A stretch of 64,000 nt of DNA, from assembly GCA_026224825.1 (NCBI GenBank), contig JAMFRO010000106.1, positions 1 through 64,000 on the forward strand, read 5' to 3'. The notes below the pieces were generated by a model. The model saw only the letters and a list, made by a program, of their open reading frames with translations, had not been told where the DNA came from and did no database searches. Of this stretch, positions 1 through 9,248 are shown one piece after another (position 1 is the stretch's first letter; each line of letters starts with the position of its first letter). Origin of the DNA: a bacterium (GTDB lineage Bacteria; Pseudomonadota; Alphaproteobacteria; Acetobacterales; Acetobacteraceae). The translations under genes were made by a program, and so were the position numbers.

Positions 1-249
1 GTAGTCCCTTGCGAGACGTCGGCAATTGCTGATCCAGGCGAATGTGCGCTCGACGACCCATCGCTTGGGCAAGGGGACAAAGCCGCTCTGGCCTTGCGGG
101 CGTTTGACAATGCTGAAGGTAGCACTGTCAATTTCGGCAAGAGCGGCTGATACGGGAGATGCGATCATCACGCCCGGTGTCGAAAGCTCCATCTCTGGGC
201 CGCTATAATCGTCAGTGAATAAATCAAGCGTGCGGGTTGATGCCTTCAT
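1..249 (-). mobile_element. IS5-family transposase C-terminal region, truncated by the window edge
   Basis: Minus-strand frame open from ATG at 249 to position 1: [83 protein letters not shown]. '[24 protein letters not shown]' is the hallmark C-terminal motif of IS5/IS1031-type DDE transposases. Confidence 0.75.
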
Positions 250-471
250 GGGCTTGATTGGCACGATCACAGAGCTCGTGAGGGATGTGATAGCGTCGTT
301 GGGATTTTCATTTGTTGGAATTGGTATCGCACACTTCCTTCTATGATGATTTTCCGCCCGTTAATTTTGCCACCATGGCGTCTACATCCCGGCCTGACAA
401 TTGGTCTACCGGTGTTTTCGCTTGCGCTCACTTCACCGGCGGTGAGTTGTTGCCGCTCCAATTTGCGAGTT

Positions 472-894
472 TTACGAACTTGAATTCAGGTTCCTCATCC
501 TGCGTCGCGGAACTGACGCCCGGCACGAATGAGTTTGGAACTTCGAGGCCGCAGTTGGTGAAGAAACACCTTCGCGTTGGGAAGTTTCTGGTCGATCAAC
601 ATTGCTTTCGTTTACTGAGGATAATGCATTGCGCTTAAGTGGGCGGCGCGCAGCCGCGGTTTTCGCGCGCAACTGCTCGGCCTGCCAAGGGGTTCCGGTT
701 TTGTATGCGATACCGGCACGGTCAAGTGAAGTCGCAACGCCGGCCCAGGACCAGTCATCATGAACAAGGTCTATCAACATTACAGCGTGTTTCCGAAGCC
801 ACGGCCGAACGGCTTCTCCTGTGCGCCATAATGGCTGGAACTGCTCCGCGAGTGCTTCGATTTCATCGTCAGTGGGTGTGCGCTTGTATGTCAT
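472..894 (-). CDS. conserved hypothetical protein (possible C-terminal frameshift)
   Basis: 140-aa ORF with protein-like composition (MTYKRTPTDDEIEALAEQFQPLWRTGEAVRPWLRKHAVMLIDLVHDDWSWAGVATSLDRAGI...). Function not recognised. Confidence 0.45.
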   Translation of the reverse strand: MTYKRTPTDDEIEALAEQFQPLWRTGEAVRPWLRKHAVMLIDLVHDDWSWAGVATSLDRAGIAYKTGTPWQAEQLRAKTAAARRPLKRNALSSVNESNVDRPETSQREGVSSPTAASKFQTHSCRASVPRRRMRNLNSSS

Positions 895-1237
895 GCGACC
901 CCCTAGCCTCTATGGCGTTAACCCCTTTTCACTGATGGTCAAACCTCCAAAATTTCATGTGCACGCTTTCGGTTTACAAATCGCGCCTCATACCGTGCCC
1001 CTAATCGTCCCACAAATCGTGCTCCATGCCGTGTCCCGAATCGCACCTCATTTCAGCGGCCAGAAGATGCTGTGAGATTTGGTGATTACAACAGACCAAG
1101 GAACCCTAGCGGGTGCTTTTCGGTCATTGCACATTCGACAATTATGGGTGCGCGTGCAGTATCGAAGAGCTCGCAGATTTTCTTTGATACTTTGCTAATG
1201 TCTCGGAGGGTGTTTGCACTTCTCTCAGTGCCGTGGA

Positions 1238-2203
1238 TTATTCGCTCCTGATGAATTTGCTGATGATCCGGTAAGCGACCGAGCCCTTCTGGACGCAGAA
1301 GCGCGGCTTTATGGTGCCCCCGAAGCGGGTGAAGAACTGCGTGTCGCCCGGCGTGCAATAGCCGTCGAGGTCGAACACGAGGTTGTTCTGCGCGGCGTGC
1401 CGCAGAGCATGCCAGATCAGCAGGCTGATCGCGCCATTGTCGGAATCGGGGCGCCTGGTCGTCATCAGGTAATATTCCGAGGTACTGTCCCAGGCGGTGA
1501 AGATGCCAGCATGGCATGCCCCCGTCTCATCCATGGCGAGCAGGATGCGGCCGGCCTGGCGCGCGCGGCTTGCCGCCATGACCGCGGTGCAGATCTTGTT
1601 GTCGTAACCATTTGCCAGGCCCCGCGCTTTCAGGTTGCGCTCGTAGAAGGCCATGAACCGCTCGGGATCGTCGTATTCGGCCACGGTCAGGCGCTCGGCC
1701 GCACGGCGGATCACGCGGCGGGCGGTATCGCGCATGGCGGCGAAGAGCTTCTCCTCTGCGGCTGGGGCGATTTCGCTGGTGAACTGAACGAAGGTGGCAT
1801 AACCCGCATCCTGGAAGGCCAGCGTGTCTCTGGTCTCGCGATGACATTTGATCCAACTGCTCTGCGCGGCCGGTAGGCGCGCGATCAGCGCTTTGGCGAT
1901 CGACACGCGCCGGCCCAGGCGTGTGGTCTCGGCGCCGGTGCCCTCGTCGATGGCGGGGCCGAGAAAATGCGTGAGCATCGGCATCTGGATACTGGCTAGG
2001 CCAGAGCGGCGCGCCGGCAGGTAGGGCAGGCGGCCGATGCAGACCCCATTCGCGGTTTCCTGGACCTCCTCGAACCGTCCGGCTGAGGCGGTTTCCAGCC
2101 ACCATGGCTCGTGGAAGATCGTCGGCGTCAGGGCCGACCGGCCTGCGATCGCTATGGGCGGTTTCAGCGAGGCCGGCAGGATGAGCGGGTCGGCATTATC
2201 CAT
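1238..2203 (-). CDS. GNAT/FemAB-like acetyltransferase (BioF2-like), EPS-associated
   Basis: ORF with FemAB/GNAT-like C-terminal half (ERFMAFYERNLKARGLANGYDNK...GRILLAMDETGACHAGIFTAWDSTSEYYLMTTRRPDSDNGAISLLIWHALRHA). Likely start at MDNADP (2203) rather than the longest-ORF start at 2353. Confidence 0.65.
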   Translation of the reverse strand: MDNADPLILPASLKPPIAIAGRSALTPTIFHEPWWLETASAGRFEEVQETANGVCIGRLPYLPARRSGLASIQMPMLTHFLGPAIDEGTGAETTRLGRRVSIAKALIARLPAAQSSWIKCHRETRDTLAFQDAGYATFVQFTSEIAPAAEEKLFAAMRDTARRVIRRAAERLTVAEYDDPERFMAFYERNLKARGLANGYDNKICTAVMAASRARQAGRILLAMDETGACHAGIFTAWDSTSEYYLMTTRRPDSDNGAISLLIWHALRHAAQNNLVFDLDGYCTPGDTQFFTRFGGTIKPRFCVQKGSVAYRIISKFIRSE

Positions 2204-2259
2204 GCTCGGTCTCGGGAGTTTCAGCATAGAGGTTCGATCCAGACGTGGTGGTTTTGGCT

Positions 2260-2619
2260 GAGCTTTGAGGGGCAGGGCCAGTTTGAACCTGACCGCGGGC
2301 GTTTCCACTGCGTGGCGGAAGACATCCGTCGCGACGATGCAAATGAGCGCCATGGCGATGAGGCAGGGCGGATGAGCACGAAGAAGAACAATATCGCGCG
2401 CTCATGACCGGACCAGAGTACGCGCAGGGGTGTCGAGAACATTGCCGATTCGAACAGGTTGTGCGGGCGCGTTGTCATGGAATGCCATTCGCAGGCAGCG
2501 GAATCCGGCTGGGTCAGCAGCAGGTGATGAAATAGCCCCAGCAGCGCCAAGACGCCCCACAGCCCGTTGAGCGACTTTATATGCGGCTCAAGACTGCTGG
2601 GAAAGGCGTAAAGGGGCAT
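2260..2619 (-). pseudogene. internally deleted acyltransferase-3 (OafA/ExoZ-type) remnant
   Basis: N-terminal acyltransferase-3-like signature in one frame (IKSLNGLWGVLALLGLFHHLLLTQP...TPLRVLWSGHERAILFFFVL) joins directly, in another frame, to a C-terminal-like helix (LIAMALICIVATDVFRHAVETPAVRF). The several hundred residues between them are missing. Confidence 0.55.
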
Positions 2620-3354
2620 TCATGGTCCGATCGGAGGCTTCCTGCATAGGCTAACGCCGCCCCCTGTAACGGGTTTCATTTAACGGGAATTTCACCCCAC
2701 GGGAAAAATGCCGTATTCCTGGAAAATCCAGCGAGGCATCTGTGCGTTCTGCCGCCTCGACCGTATGTGGGTCGTTGAGCGCCTCGGTCATGACGTGGCT
2801 CTCTCTCCATCGAAACTGGCGCCATCTATCTTGCCTGCCGTTCGGTCGATCTGCGCAATGGGTTCGACGGCTTGGCCGCCAACGCCTGTGGTTGATCGCC
2901 AAACGTCTCAAGAAGGGCCGCTTCGTCTGTGCGGCATTTGCCAGGGTCAATGTTGCCGTATTTTTTCATCTGATGAAAAACTTGTCCACGACAATGAAAA
3001 CTTCTCAACGAGGGTCAGGCCGCATATTTTTCATACCACGAAAACGACACAACGAATACGTAATATATTCAGGATCCAAGATAAACTTATCGCAATGAAA
3101 ATCGTGTAAAATACAGAAATTCAGCATCTTCCTACAGAAATATTGCTGGCATTATCGAGGTAATTGTAAATTATCAATCTCATAAACATTAAATTTATAA
3201 GCCTACATCATAGTTTTTTGAAGCTATACGAGTGGTTTTTGCTATTGCACGAATCTAGCGGTTGCGTAATCCCGACAATCTAACTAAGGCAGTTTCATGT
3301 AAAATCTGCAATCTGAATATTTTCCACATTTTTACGTGGATATGGGAGCCCTTC

Positions 3355-6300
3355 ATGGCCTTCGGCGATATTATCAACACATCGACGTTGACTCAGACAT
3401 TCGACGATGAGTTTAACAGTTTCGCGTCTTCGGCTGATGGCTCAACCGGGCTTTGGCGGACCACGTTAATGAATGACGACCGTACCCTCGGCTCGAATGG
3501 TGAGGAGGAATATTATTCAGATAGTTCGGTTGGTGTGAATCCCTTCACCTTGGGTAATGGTGTGCTGACAATTCAGGCCGCACCCGCGGCGGCGGGCAGC
3601 AATGCTTTGAACCTGCCGTATACCTCGGGTGTCATTACCACCGAGGATTCATTCAACCAGCTGTACGGTTATTTCGAAATCGATGCGAAAATGCCGGCGG
3701 GACAAGGCCTCTGGCCTGCCTTCTGGCTGCTGCCCGCCAGCGGTGCATGGCCGCCGGAGCTGGATGCGTTCGAGGTTTTGGGCAATGACCCGACCACGCT
3801 GTATTTCTCGACGCATTCCAACGATCAGGCGACGCAGGGCACGACCTTGAAGGTCGCAAATGTTTCGTCTGGTTACAATCTGTACGGCGTCATGTGGGGG
3901 CCGCAAACGGTTGAGCTTTACATCAACAATGTCGAAGTCGCCTCAATGCCGACGCCTGCGGATATGAACGTGCCGATGTACATGCTCGCCAATCTCGCGG
4001 TCGGTGGCTATTGGCCCGGCGATCCGAACAGCAGCACGGCATTTCCGGCCGATATGGATATCAATTATGTACGTGCCTATGCCTATCCGGGCACCACGGG
4101 CGGCACGGTTTACGATACCACCGCCGCAGAAAATATCGGGACGGCGGCGGTGGCGCCGGTCATCACGCTGCCCTCCACGGCGACAGTGCCCGCTGATGTA
4201 ACAACCGCGCTCGGAGGGGTGTCCTTCAGCTCCAACTGGCCCGGCGGATTTTTTACGGTGCAGATCGGCGATACGTCCGGTGATCTCAGCACCTCGGCCA
4301 CGACGGATGTATTCACCAGCGGCGAGGGTTCGGATTACCTTACGCTCAGTGGTAACCTAGCCCCACTGAATGCAGCGCTGGCGTCGCTCACTTATGACGG
4401 TTCCGGCAATGAATACATCTGGATCACCGTCACCGACCCGCAAGGGCTGACGAGCACCTCGCATATCGCGCTTTCAGAAGGTAGCGTGGCCAGCACCGGA
4501 ACCAGCACCAGCACAGGCTCTGGCGCGACCGGCACAAGCAGCACCGGCACGGGTACCGTCAGCACCGGCGGCACGGGTTCGAGTGGCGGCACAACCACCA
4601 GCAGCGGCTCCACGCCCGTGGTAGCGACGCCGGGCAGCCTTAACGCCGGGACCGGCGCAACCACGGCGGTGAGCGGCGTTAGCATTGAGGATAGCCAGGG
4701 CGGCACTATCACCGTGACGGTGAGCGACAGCACCGGGCTTTTGAGTACGCAAGCGGAAAGCGGGGTGACCGCGACAGGCGAGAACTCCACGGCGCTGACG
4801 CTGAGCGGCACCGTCTCCGAGCTGAATACCGAACTGGCCACTCTTGCCTATAAGGCTGGCAGCACCGCGGGCACGGATTGGCTATGGGTCTCCGCCAATG
4901 ATCCGGATAACGGACAAGGGCTGGGCTCTGTGGTGGTAACCACCAGCCTGGGCAGCACGAGCTCGACGGGAACAGGAACGCCTGTGGTCACCGCGCCAGG
5001 CAGCCTTACCGGCGGCACCAGCGCCGTTACGGCGGTGCGAGGCATCAGCGTCGCCGATAGCCAGGGCAGCAGCACCATTACCGTGGTTGTGAGCGACAGC
5101 ACGGGCTTACTGAACACCGGGACTGTCAGCGGGGTTACGGCAAAAGGCGAGAATTCCACCGCGCTGACGCTGACTGGCACTGTGGCGGAGCTGAATACCG
5201 AACTCGCCAGCCTGAGCTACACGGGTGGCAGCGCGGCCGGGACCGACTGGCTTTGGGTTGCCGCCAACGACCCGGATGGCAAACAAGGTTTGGGGCATGT
5301 TGTGGTCACCACCACCGCAGCCAGCACCACCAGCGCACCCCCAAGCACGCCCGTGGTCGCAACACCTGCCACCATCAAAACTAGCACCGGCGCCGTGGCG
5401 GCGGTTAGCGGCGTCCGCATTACCGACAGCGTGACCAGTGCCATCACCGTAACGGTGAGCGACACCACCGGGATTCTGAACACCCAAGCGGAGAGCGGTG
5501 TGACGGTGAAAGGCGAGGATTCCAATGCCTTGACGCTGACCGGCACCGTGGCCGAGCTGAACACAGAGCTCGCCACCCTGACATACACGGCCGGCAGCGC
5601 AGCGGGGACGGATTGGCTCTGGGTGTCCGCGGCTGGCCCGAATGGCACACAGGGCCTGGGCCATGCGGTGGTAACCACCACTTTGGCTACCGTCAGCACA
5701 CCGGTGATCGACCCACCTGCGACAATTTCCGTCGTCACCGGCGCCACCGCGGCCATTTCAGATGTCAACGTTGCCGACAGCGGCTACACGGGAGATATTA
5801 CCGTGGTCGTGAGCGATAATACCGGCCTGCTGAGCGCCACCGGCACCTCCGGCGTGAGCACAAAGGGTGAGGGCTCCACGGCATTGACGCTTACCGGCAC
5901 CGTGGCGGATATAAATACGGAGCTCGCCTCACTCACCTATAAAGCCGGCAGCACAACGGGTTCGGAGTGGTTGTGGATTTCGGCTGAGGCGCCCGGTGGC
6001 ACGCAAGGCCTCGGACATATCGTTATGGATACGACAACGCCGGTAAGTACCGTGCCCGTCGTGACCACCCCGGGAACCGCCACCATAGCATCTGGCGCCG
6101 CCCGCGCGCTGACAGGGATTAGCGTTGCCGATAGCGGCAGCGGCACGGTCTCCGTAGCGGTGAGCGACAGCGCAGGGCTACTTAATATTGCCGCGGCCAG
6201 CGGCGTTACCATAAAGGGCGAAGGCACGGATGATCTCACGCTGAATGGCAGTCTGGCGGCGGTAAATGCCGATCTTGCAAGCCTCACCTATACGGCCAAC

Positions 6301-7194
6301 GGCAGCGCCAGCTCGGACTGGCTTTGGGTCTCCGCGACCAACCCGAACGGCGTGCAAGGCATAAACCATGTGGTGGTGAGCGTTACCAAAACCACGAACA
6401 CGGCGATGATTGCCAATACGATGGCGCCAGCCGGTGTTACAATGACACCGGTAACCGGCGGCTCGAAAATACTAACCAGCACTGGGCTGGCCGGCAGCCA
6501 GGCGCTGATTAATTTTGCCGAGACCGGCGGCAAGGCGAGCGATGCTTTCACCTATAGCCTCTCCGGTAGCGGCGCTTCGGTATTTTCGCTCAGCAGCGGT
6601 GGCGCGTTGTCAACCGCCGCATCCGGCGTTGCCGGTGCAACATCAGCTTCGCTCTACGCGTTGGACGTAACCGCAACCGACACCACCGCCAACATCTCCA
6701 GCGCGTCGCAGGCTCTGGATGTCGTGGTTGGCGGCAATGCTCAGTCCACACTCGCCTTGGCCACGCTTTCGGGCTTCCCTTCGACCACGCCGAGCTTCAT
6801 CTATGCAGGCAGCGCTAATGTGAAGGTCGATGCCACCGGCCTGAGTGCCAAAGCCGTGTTCTTTGCGGGCGCGGGCGCGGATGCGTTCACCGGCGGCAGC
6901 GGCGCTAATGATTATGTTTTCGGCGCTACAGCGAACTCCCTGGCTGACGTGATTACAAATTTCCAGGCTTCAAAGGACATTCTAGATTTCTCCGGTCTCT
7001 CTTCGCATCTCAACCTTGCCGGGTCGATCAGCGGCGCCAGCCTCGCTGCCGACTCGATTGGTTTTAGCACCGTAGGCAGCGATACCTATGTCTATGCCAA
7101 CACCAGCGGCATCGCGGAGGCGCTCAACAATACGAATATGCGCGTGGAACTAATGGGGGCTTTGAAACTCACGGCAGCAAATTTTGTGGTCTAG
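3355..7194 (+). CDS. GH16 glycoside hydrolase with tandem Ig/cadherin-like repeats and RTX-like C-terminus
   Basis: GH16 catalytic motif ExDxxE as 'PPELDAFEVLG' plus 'GLWPAFWLLPA'; about 6 tandem ~115-aa repeats; C-terminus 'FFAGAGADAFTGGSGANDYVFGATANSLADVITNFQASKDILDFSGL' resembles RTX/M10 C-terminal secretion domains. Start chosen at MAFGDI. Confidence 0.85.
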   Translation: MAFGDIINTSTLTQTFDDEFNSFASSADGSTGLWRTTLMNDDRTLGSNGEEEYYSDSSVGVNPFTLGNGVLTIQAAPAAAGSNALNLPYTSGVITTEDSFNQLYGYFEIDAKMPAGQGLWPAFWLLPASGAWPPELDAFEVLGNDPTTLYFSTHSNDQATQGTTLKVANVSSGYNLYGVMWGPQTVELYINNVEVASMPTPADMNVPMYMLANLAVGGYWPGDPNSSTAFPADMDINYVRAYAYPGTTGGTVYDTTAAENIGTAAVAPVITLPSTATVPADVTTALGGVSFSSNWPGGFFTVQIGDTSGDLSTSATTDVFTSGEGSDYLTLSGNLAPLNAALASLTYDGSGNEYIWITVTDPQGLTSTSHIALSEGSVASTGTSTSTGSGATGTSSTGTGTVSTGGTGSSGGTTTSSGSTPVVATPGSLNAGTGATTAVSGVSIEDSQGGTITVTVSDSTGLLSTQAESGVTATGENSTALTLSGTVSELNTELATLAYKAGSTAGTDWLWVSANDPDNGQGLGSVVVTTSLGSTSSTGTGTPVVTAPGSLTGGTSAVTAVRGISVADSQGSSTITVVVSDSTGLLNTGTVSGVTAKGENSTALTLTGTVAELNTELASLSYTGGSAAGTDWLWVAANDPDGKQGLGHVVVTTTAASTTSAPPSTPVVATPATIKTSTGAVAAVSGVRITDSVTSAITVTVSDTTGILNTQAESGVTVKGEDSNALTLTGTVAELNTELATLTYTAGSAAGTDWLWVSAAGPNGTQGLGHAVVTTTLATVSTPVIDPPATISVVTGATAAISDVNVADSGYTGDITVVVSDNTGLLSATGTSGVSTKGEGSTALTLTGTVADINTELASLTYKAGSTTGSEWLWISAEAPGGTQGLGHIVMDTTTPVSTVPVVTTPGTATIASGAARALTGISVADSGSGTVSVAVSDSAGLLNIAAASGVTIKGEGTDDLTLNGSLAAVNADLASLTYTANGSASSDWLWVSATNPNGVQGINHVVVSVTKTTNTAMIANTMAPAGVTMTPVTGGSKILTSTGLAGSQALINFAETGGKASDAFTYSLSGSGASVFSLSSGGALSTAASGVAGATSASLYALDVTATDTTANISSASQALDVVVGGNAQSTLALATLSGFPSTTPSFIYAGSANVKVDATGLSAKAVFFAGAGADAFTGGSGANDYVFGATANSLADVITNFQASKDILDFSGLSSHLNLAGSISGASLAADSIGFSTVGSDTYVYANTSGIAEALNNTNMRVELMGALKLTAANFVV
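4611..6390 (+). repeat. five tandem ~350-370 bp coding repeats (a diverged sixth copy at ~4150-4480)
   Basis: Repeated unit TPVV(A/T)xPxxxxxGxxxAVSGVxxxDSxxxxITVxVSDxTGLLxTxxxSGVTxKGExSxALTLTGTVAELNTELAxLTYxAGSxAGTDWLWVSAxxPxGxQGLGHVVVTT; copies begin near 4611, 4979, 5346, 5698 and 6052. Confidence 0.85.
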
Positions 7195-7301
7195 CTGAGC
7201 CGCGCGCCGGGCGGGCGCTGCCCGGCTTAGGGTAAAGGCATCTGATCCGTATTTAAAACCGGCCGCAGGCAACCAAACCAACGCTGCGTGGTTATGCGCA
7301 A

Positions 7302-8423
7302 ATGCGAACCAACAACCGTGCAGTCGCTGCCCCCGCGCCTCATGCGGGGGGACAGATACGCTCCATCCAGGCGCTGCGCGCTTTGGCAGCCTTGTTTGTC
7401 GTGGCATTCCACAGCACGGTGCTCTGGCATGACAAGTTTTCGCACCGGGCCATGCCATGGGAAAATGGCAATGCCGGCGTGGACATATTCTTCGTCATCA
7501 GCGGCTTCATCATGGTTGTCTCCTCGCGCCGCCTGCTGCGCCAGGCAGATGGCTGGCGGCAATTCATGCAGTTGCGGCTGATCCGCATCGTGCCGCTTTA
7601 CTGGCTTGCCACCCTCCTGAAATTGGCGATGATTGTTGCTGTGCCCGCCATGGCGCTGCATACACACCCGACCTTATGGAATGGCATCGCCTCGTTCCTA
7701 TTCGTCCCGTCGCGTGACGCGGCCGGCCAAATTCGCCCGGTATTCGACGCCGGCTGGACGCTTTCCTTCGAGATGCTGTTTTATTTGGTGTTTGCCGGCG
7801 CGATGTTTTTCCGCCTGGCCCCGCTGCTTTTGGTGATACCGGTGATGCTGGCGCTGGCATGGCTCTCGCTGCTCCCTACCGCCAATGCGCCGGCCTTCAC
7901 CTCGCTGGCGAGCCCGCTGGTGCTGGAATTCGTATTCGGTGCATTGGCTGGGCAGGCGTTTATCACCGGCAAGCTGGAGCGGTTTGCATCACCCTGGATG
8001 ATGGTGCTTGTAGCCTTCGGCCTGATCTGTGCTGGTTTCGTACCGGCAAATGGCGTCTGGCCGCGGGTGGCGATCTGGGGCGGCGGAGGTACGGTCGCCT
8101 TACTCGGCTGTGTACTGGCGGAACGCTGGTTGGACCGGCTGCTACCGCGGGCTCTGATATGGATCGGCGAAGCGTCCTATTCGCTATACTTGGTCCACGG
8201 GTTTATCCTGCCCATCGCGGGATTGCTGATTGCGAAATCTCACCTTGTAGGGGCGGTGCAGAAAACTGCGCTCGTTTGCCTTTGTATGGTAGCAAGCACA
8301 GTTGCGGCGTTGCTGGTTTACCAACTTATCGAGATGCCGGTGACGATGTGGCTGCGTGAAGAATTTTCCAAGAAAAACGGTTCTTTTTTTAAAAAAAGAC
8401 CCAAAAAACTTTTGGTGCTTTAG
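7302..8423 (+). CDS. acyltransferase family 3 (OafA/ExoZ-type membrane acyltransferase)
   Basis: RSIQALRALAALFVVAFHSTVLWHDKF...AGVDIFFVISGFIMVVSSRR is typical of the family; multiple TM segments; C-terminal 'GEASYSLYLVHGFILPI'. Confidence 0.85.
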   Translation: MRTNNRAVAAPAPHAGGQIRSIQALRALAALFVVAFHSTVLWHDKFSHRAMPWENGNAGVDIFFVISGFIMVVSSRRLLRQADGWRQFMQLRLIRIVPLYWLATLLKLAMIVAVPAMALHTHPTLWNGIASFLFVPSRDAAGQIRPVFDAGWTLSFEMLFYLVFAGAMFFRLAPLLLVIPVMLALAWLSLLPTANAPAFTSLASPLVLEFVFGALAGQAFITGKLERFASPWMMVLVAFGLICAGFVPANGVWPRVAIWGGGGTVALLGCVLAERWLDRLLPRALIWIGEASYSLYLVHGFILPIAGLLIAKSHLVGAVQKTALVCLCMVASTVAALLVYQLIEMPVTMWLREEFSKKNGSFFKKRPKKLLVL

Positions 8424-8483
8424 GTCCGGGTTGCCGGAGCTGCAGTCTGGCTGTGCGCCGGTTCGTTCGCAAAAAATAACCGC

Positions 8484-9245
8484 TTACTTTATGTCATTAA
8501 ACTGCCAGGCCCGCACCCAGGCAATCCGGTAAACGCCATTTTGCCCTGTCGCCTCTCCGGGCCATGAGCCGATGCCGCCCACCGCCAGATTGACCAGCAT
8601 ATACATAGGCCGCTGCATGCCAGGCGGCGTCGAGACTTGGCTGACCAATATGCCATCCAGATAATAGCGGATTTCATCCGGCCGCCATGACATGGCGAAG
8701 ACGTGGAAGCCCGCTGTCAGACTAGGTGCCGAAATTTCCGTGACCTTATCACGGCCAGGACCCGCATGGATGGAAGCGTAATAATTTGCCGGATCTCCCC
8801 CGAGCATTTCCATTACGTCGATCTCAGGGGGCCAACTGCCATCCGCCGGTAGCAGCCAGAAGGCCGGCCAAAATCCGCGGCCCTCGGGCAATTGCGCGCA
8901 GATTGCAAAATACCCGTAGGTCTGGCTGAAGCTTTGCTGGGTTGTTATCAGCCCGGATTCATAGGCGAGGCCCGCGGGTAAACCGGATGCTGGCCGCGCG
9001 GTTATGGTTAGTCCGCCGGCATCCACGCTGAATGGACTGTGAGGTCCGGCATCCGCATAGTACTCGATCTCATGATTATTTGAGAGCGTTCGTGTGCCGT
9101 CATGATAGCGGGTCTGCCAGACGGCGTGGCCGTTCAGCAGACCCGTGGGGGACGTCTCAAAATGGCTGAAATTATCGGAAAATGTCGGGCGTAAACCGCC
9201 CGGCAGCGGCGCCGTGAGCGCCATTGCCAGGGCCAGCGCTTTCAT
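8484..9245 (-). CDS. secreted GH16 family glycoside hydrolase
   Basis: Signal-peptide-like N-terminus MKALALAMALTAPLPGG; GH16 motif 'PPEIDVMEMLGG' and 'GFWPAFWLLPADG'. Confidence 0.85.
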   Translation of the reverse strand: MKALALAMALTAPLPGGLRPTFSDNFSHFETSPTGLLNGHAVWQTRYHDGTRTLSNNHEIEYYADAGPHSPFSVDAGGLTITARPASGLPAGLAYESGLITTQQSFSQTYGYFAICAQLPEGRGFWPAFWLLPADGSWPPEIDVMEMLGGDPANYYASIHAGPGRDKVTEISAPSLTAGFHVFAMSWRPDEIRYYLDGILVSQVSTPPGMQRPMYMLVNLAVGGIGSWPGEATGQNGVYRIAWVRAWQFNDIK

Positions 9246-9248
9246 CGA

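Noticed and set aside
4392-4841. 149-aa and other minus-strand ORFs antisense to the GH16 repeat region (4392-6551)
   Set aside because: Val/Pro/Ala-rich antisense shadows of a repetitive GC-rich coding sequence; no motifs and repeated with the sense repeats.
4600-6400. CRISPR-like periodicity
   Set aside because: The repeats are long (~350 bp), coding and in frame; no short direct repeats with spacers were seen anywhere in the window.
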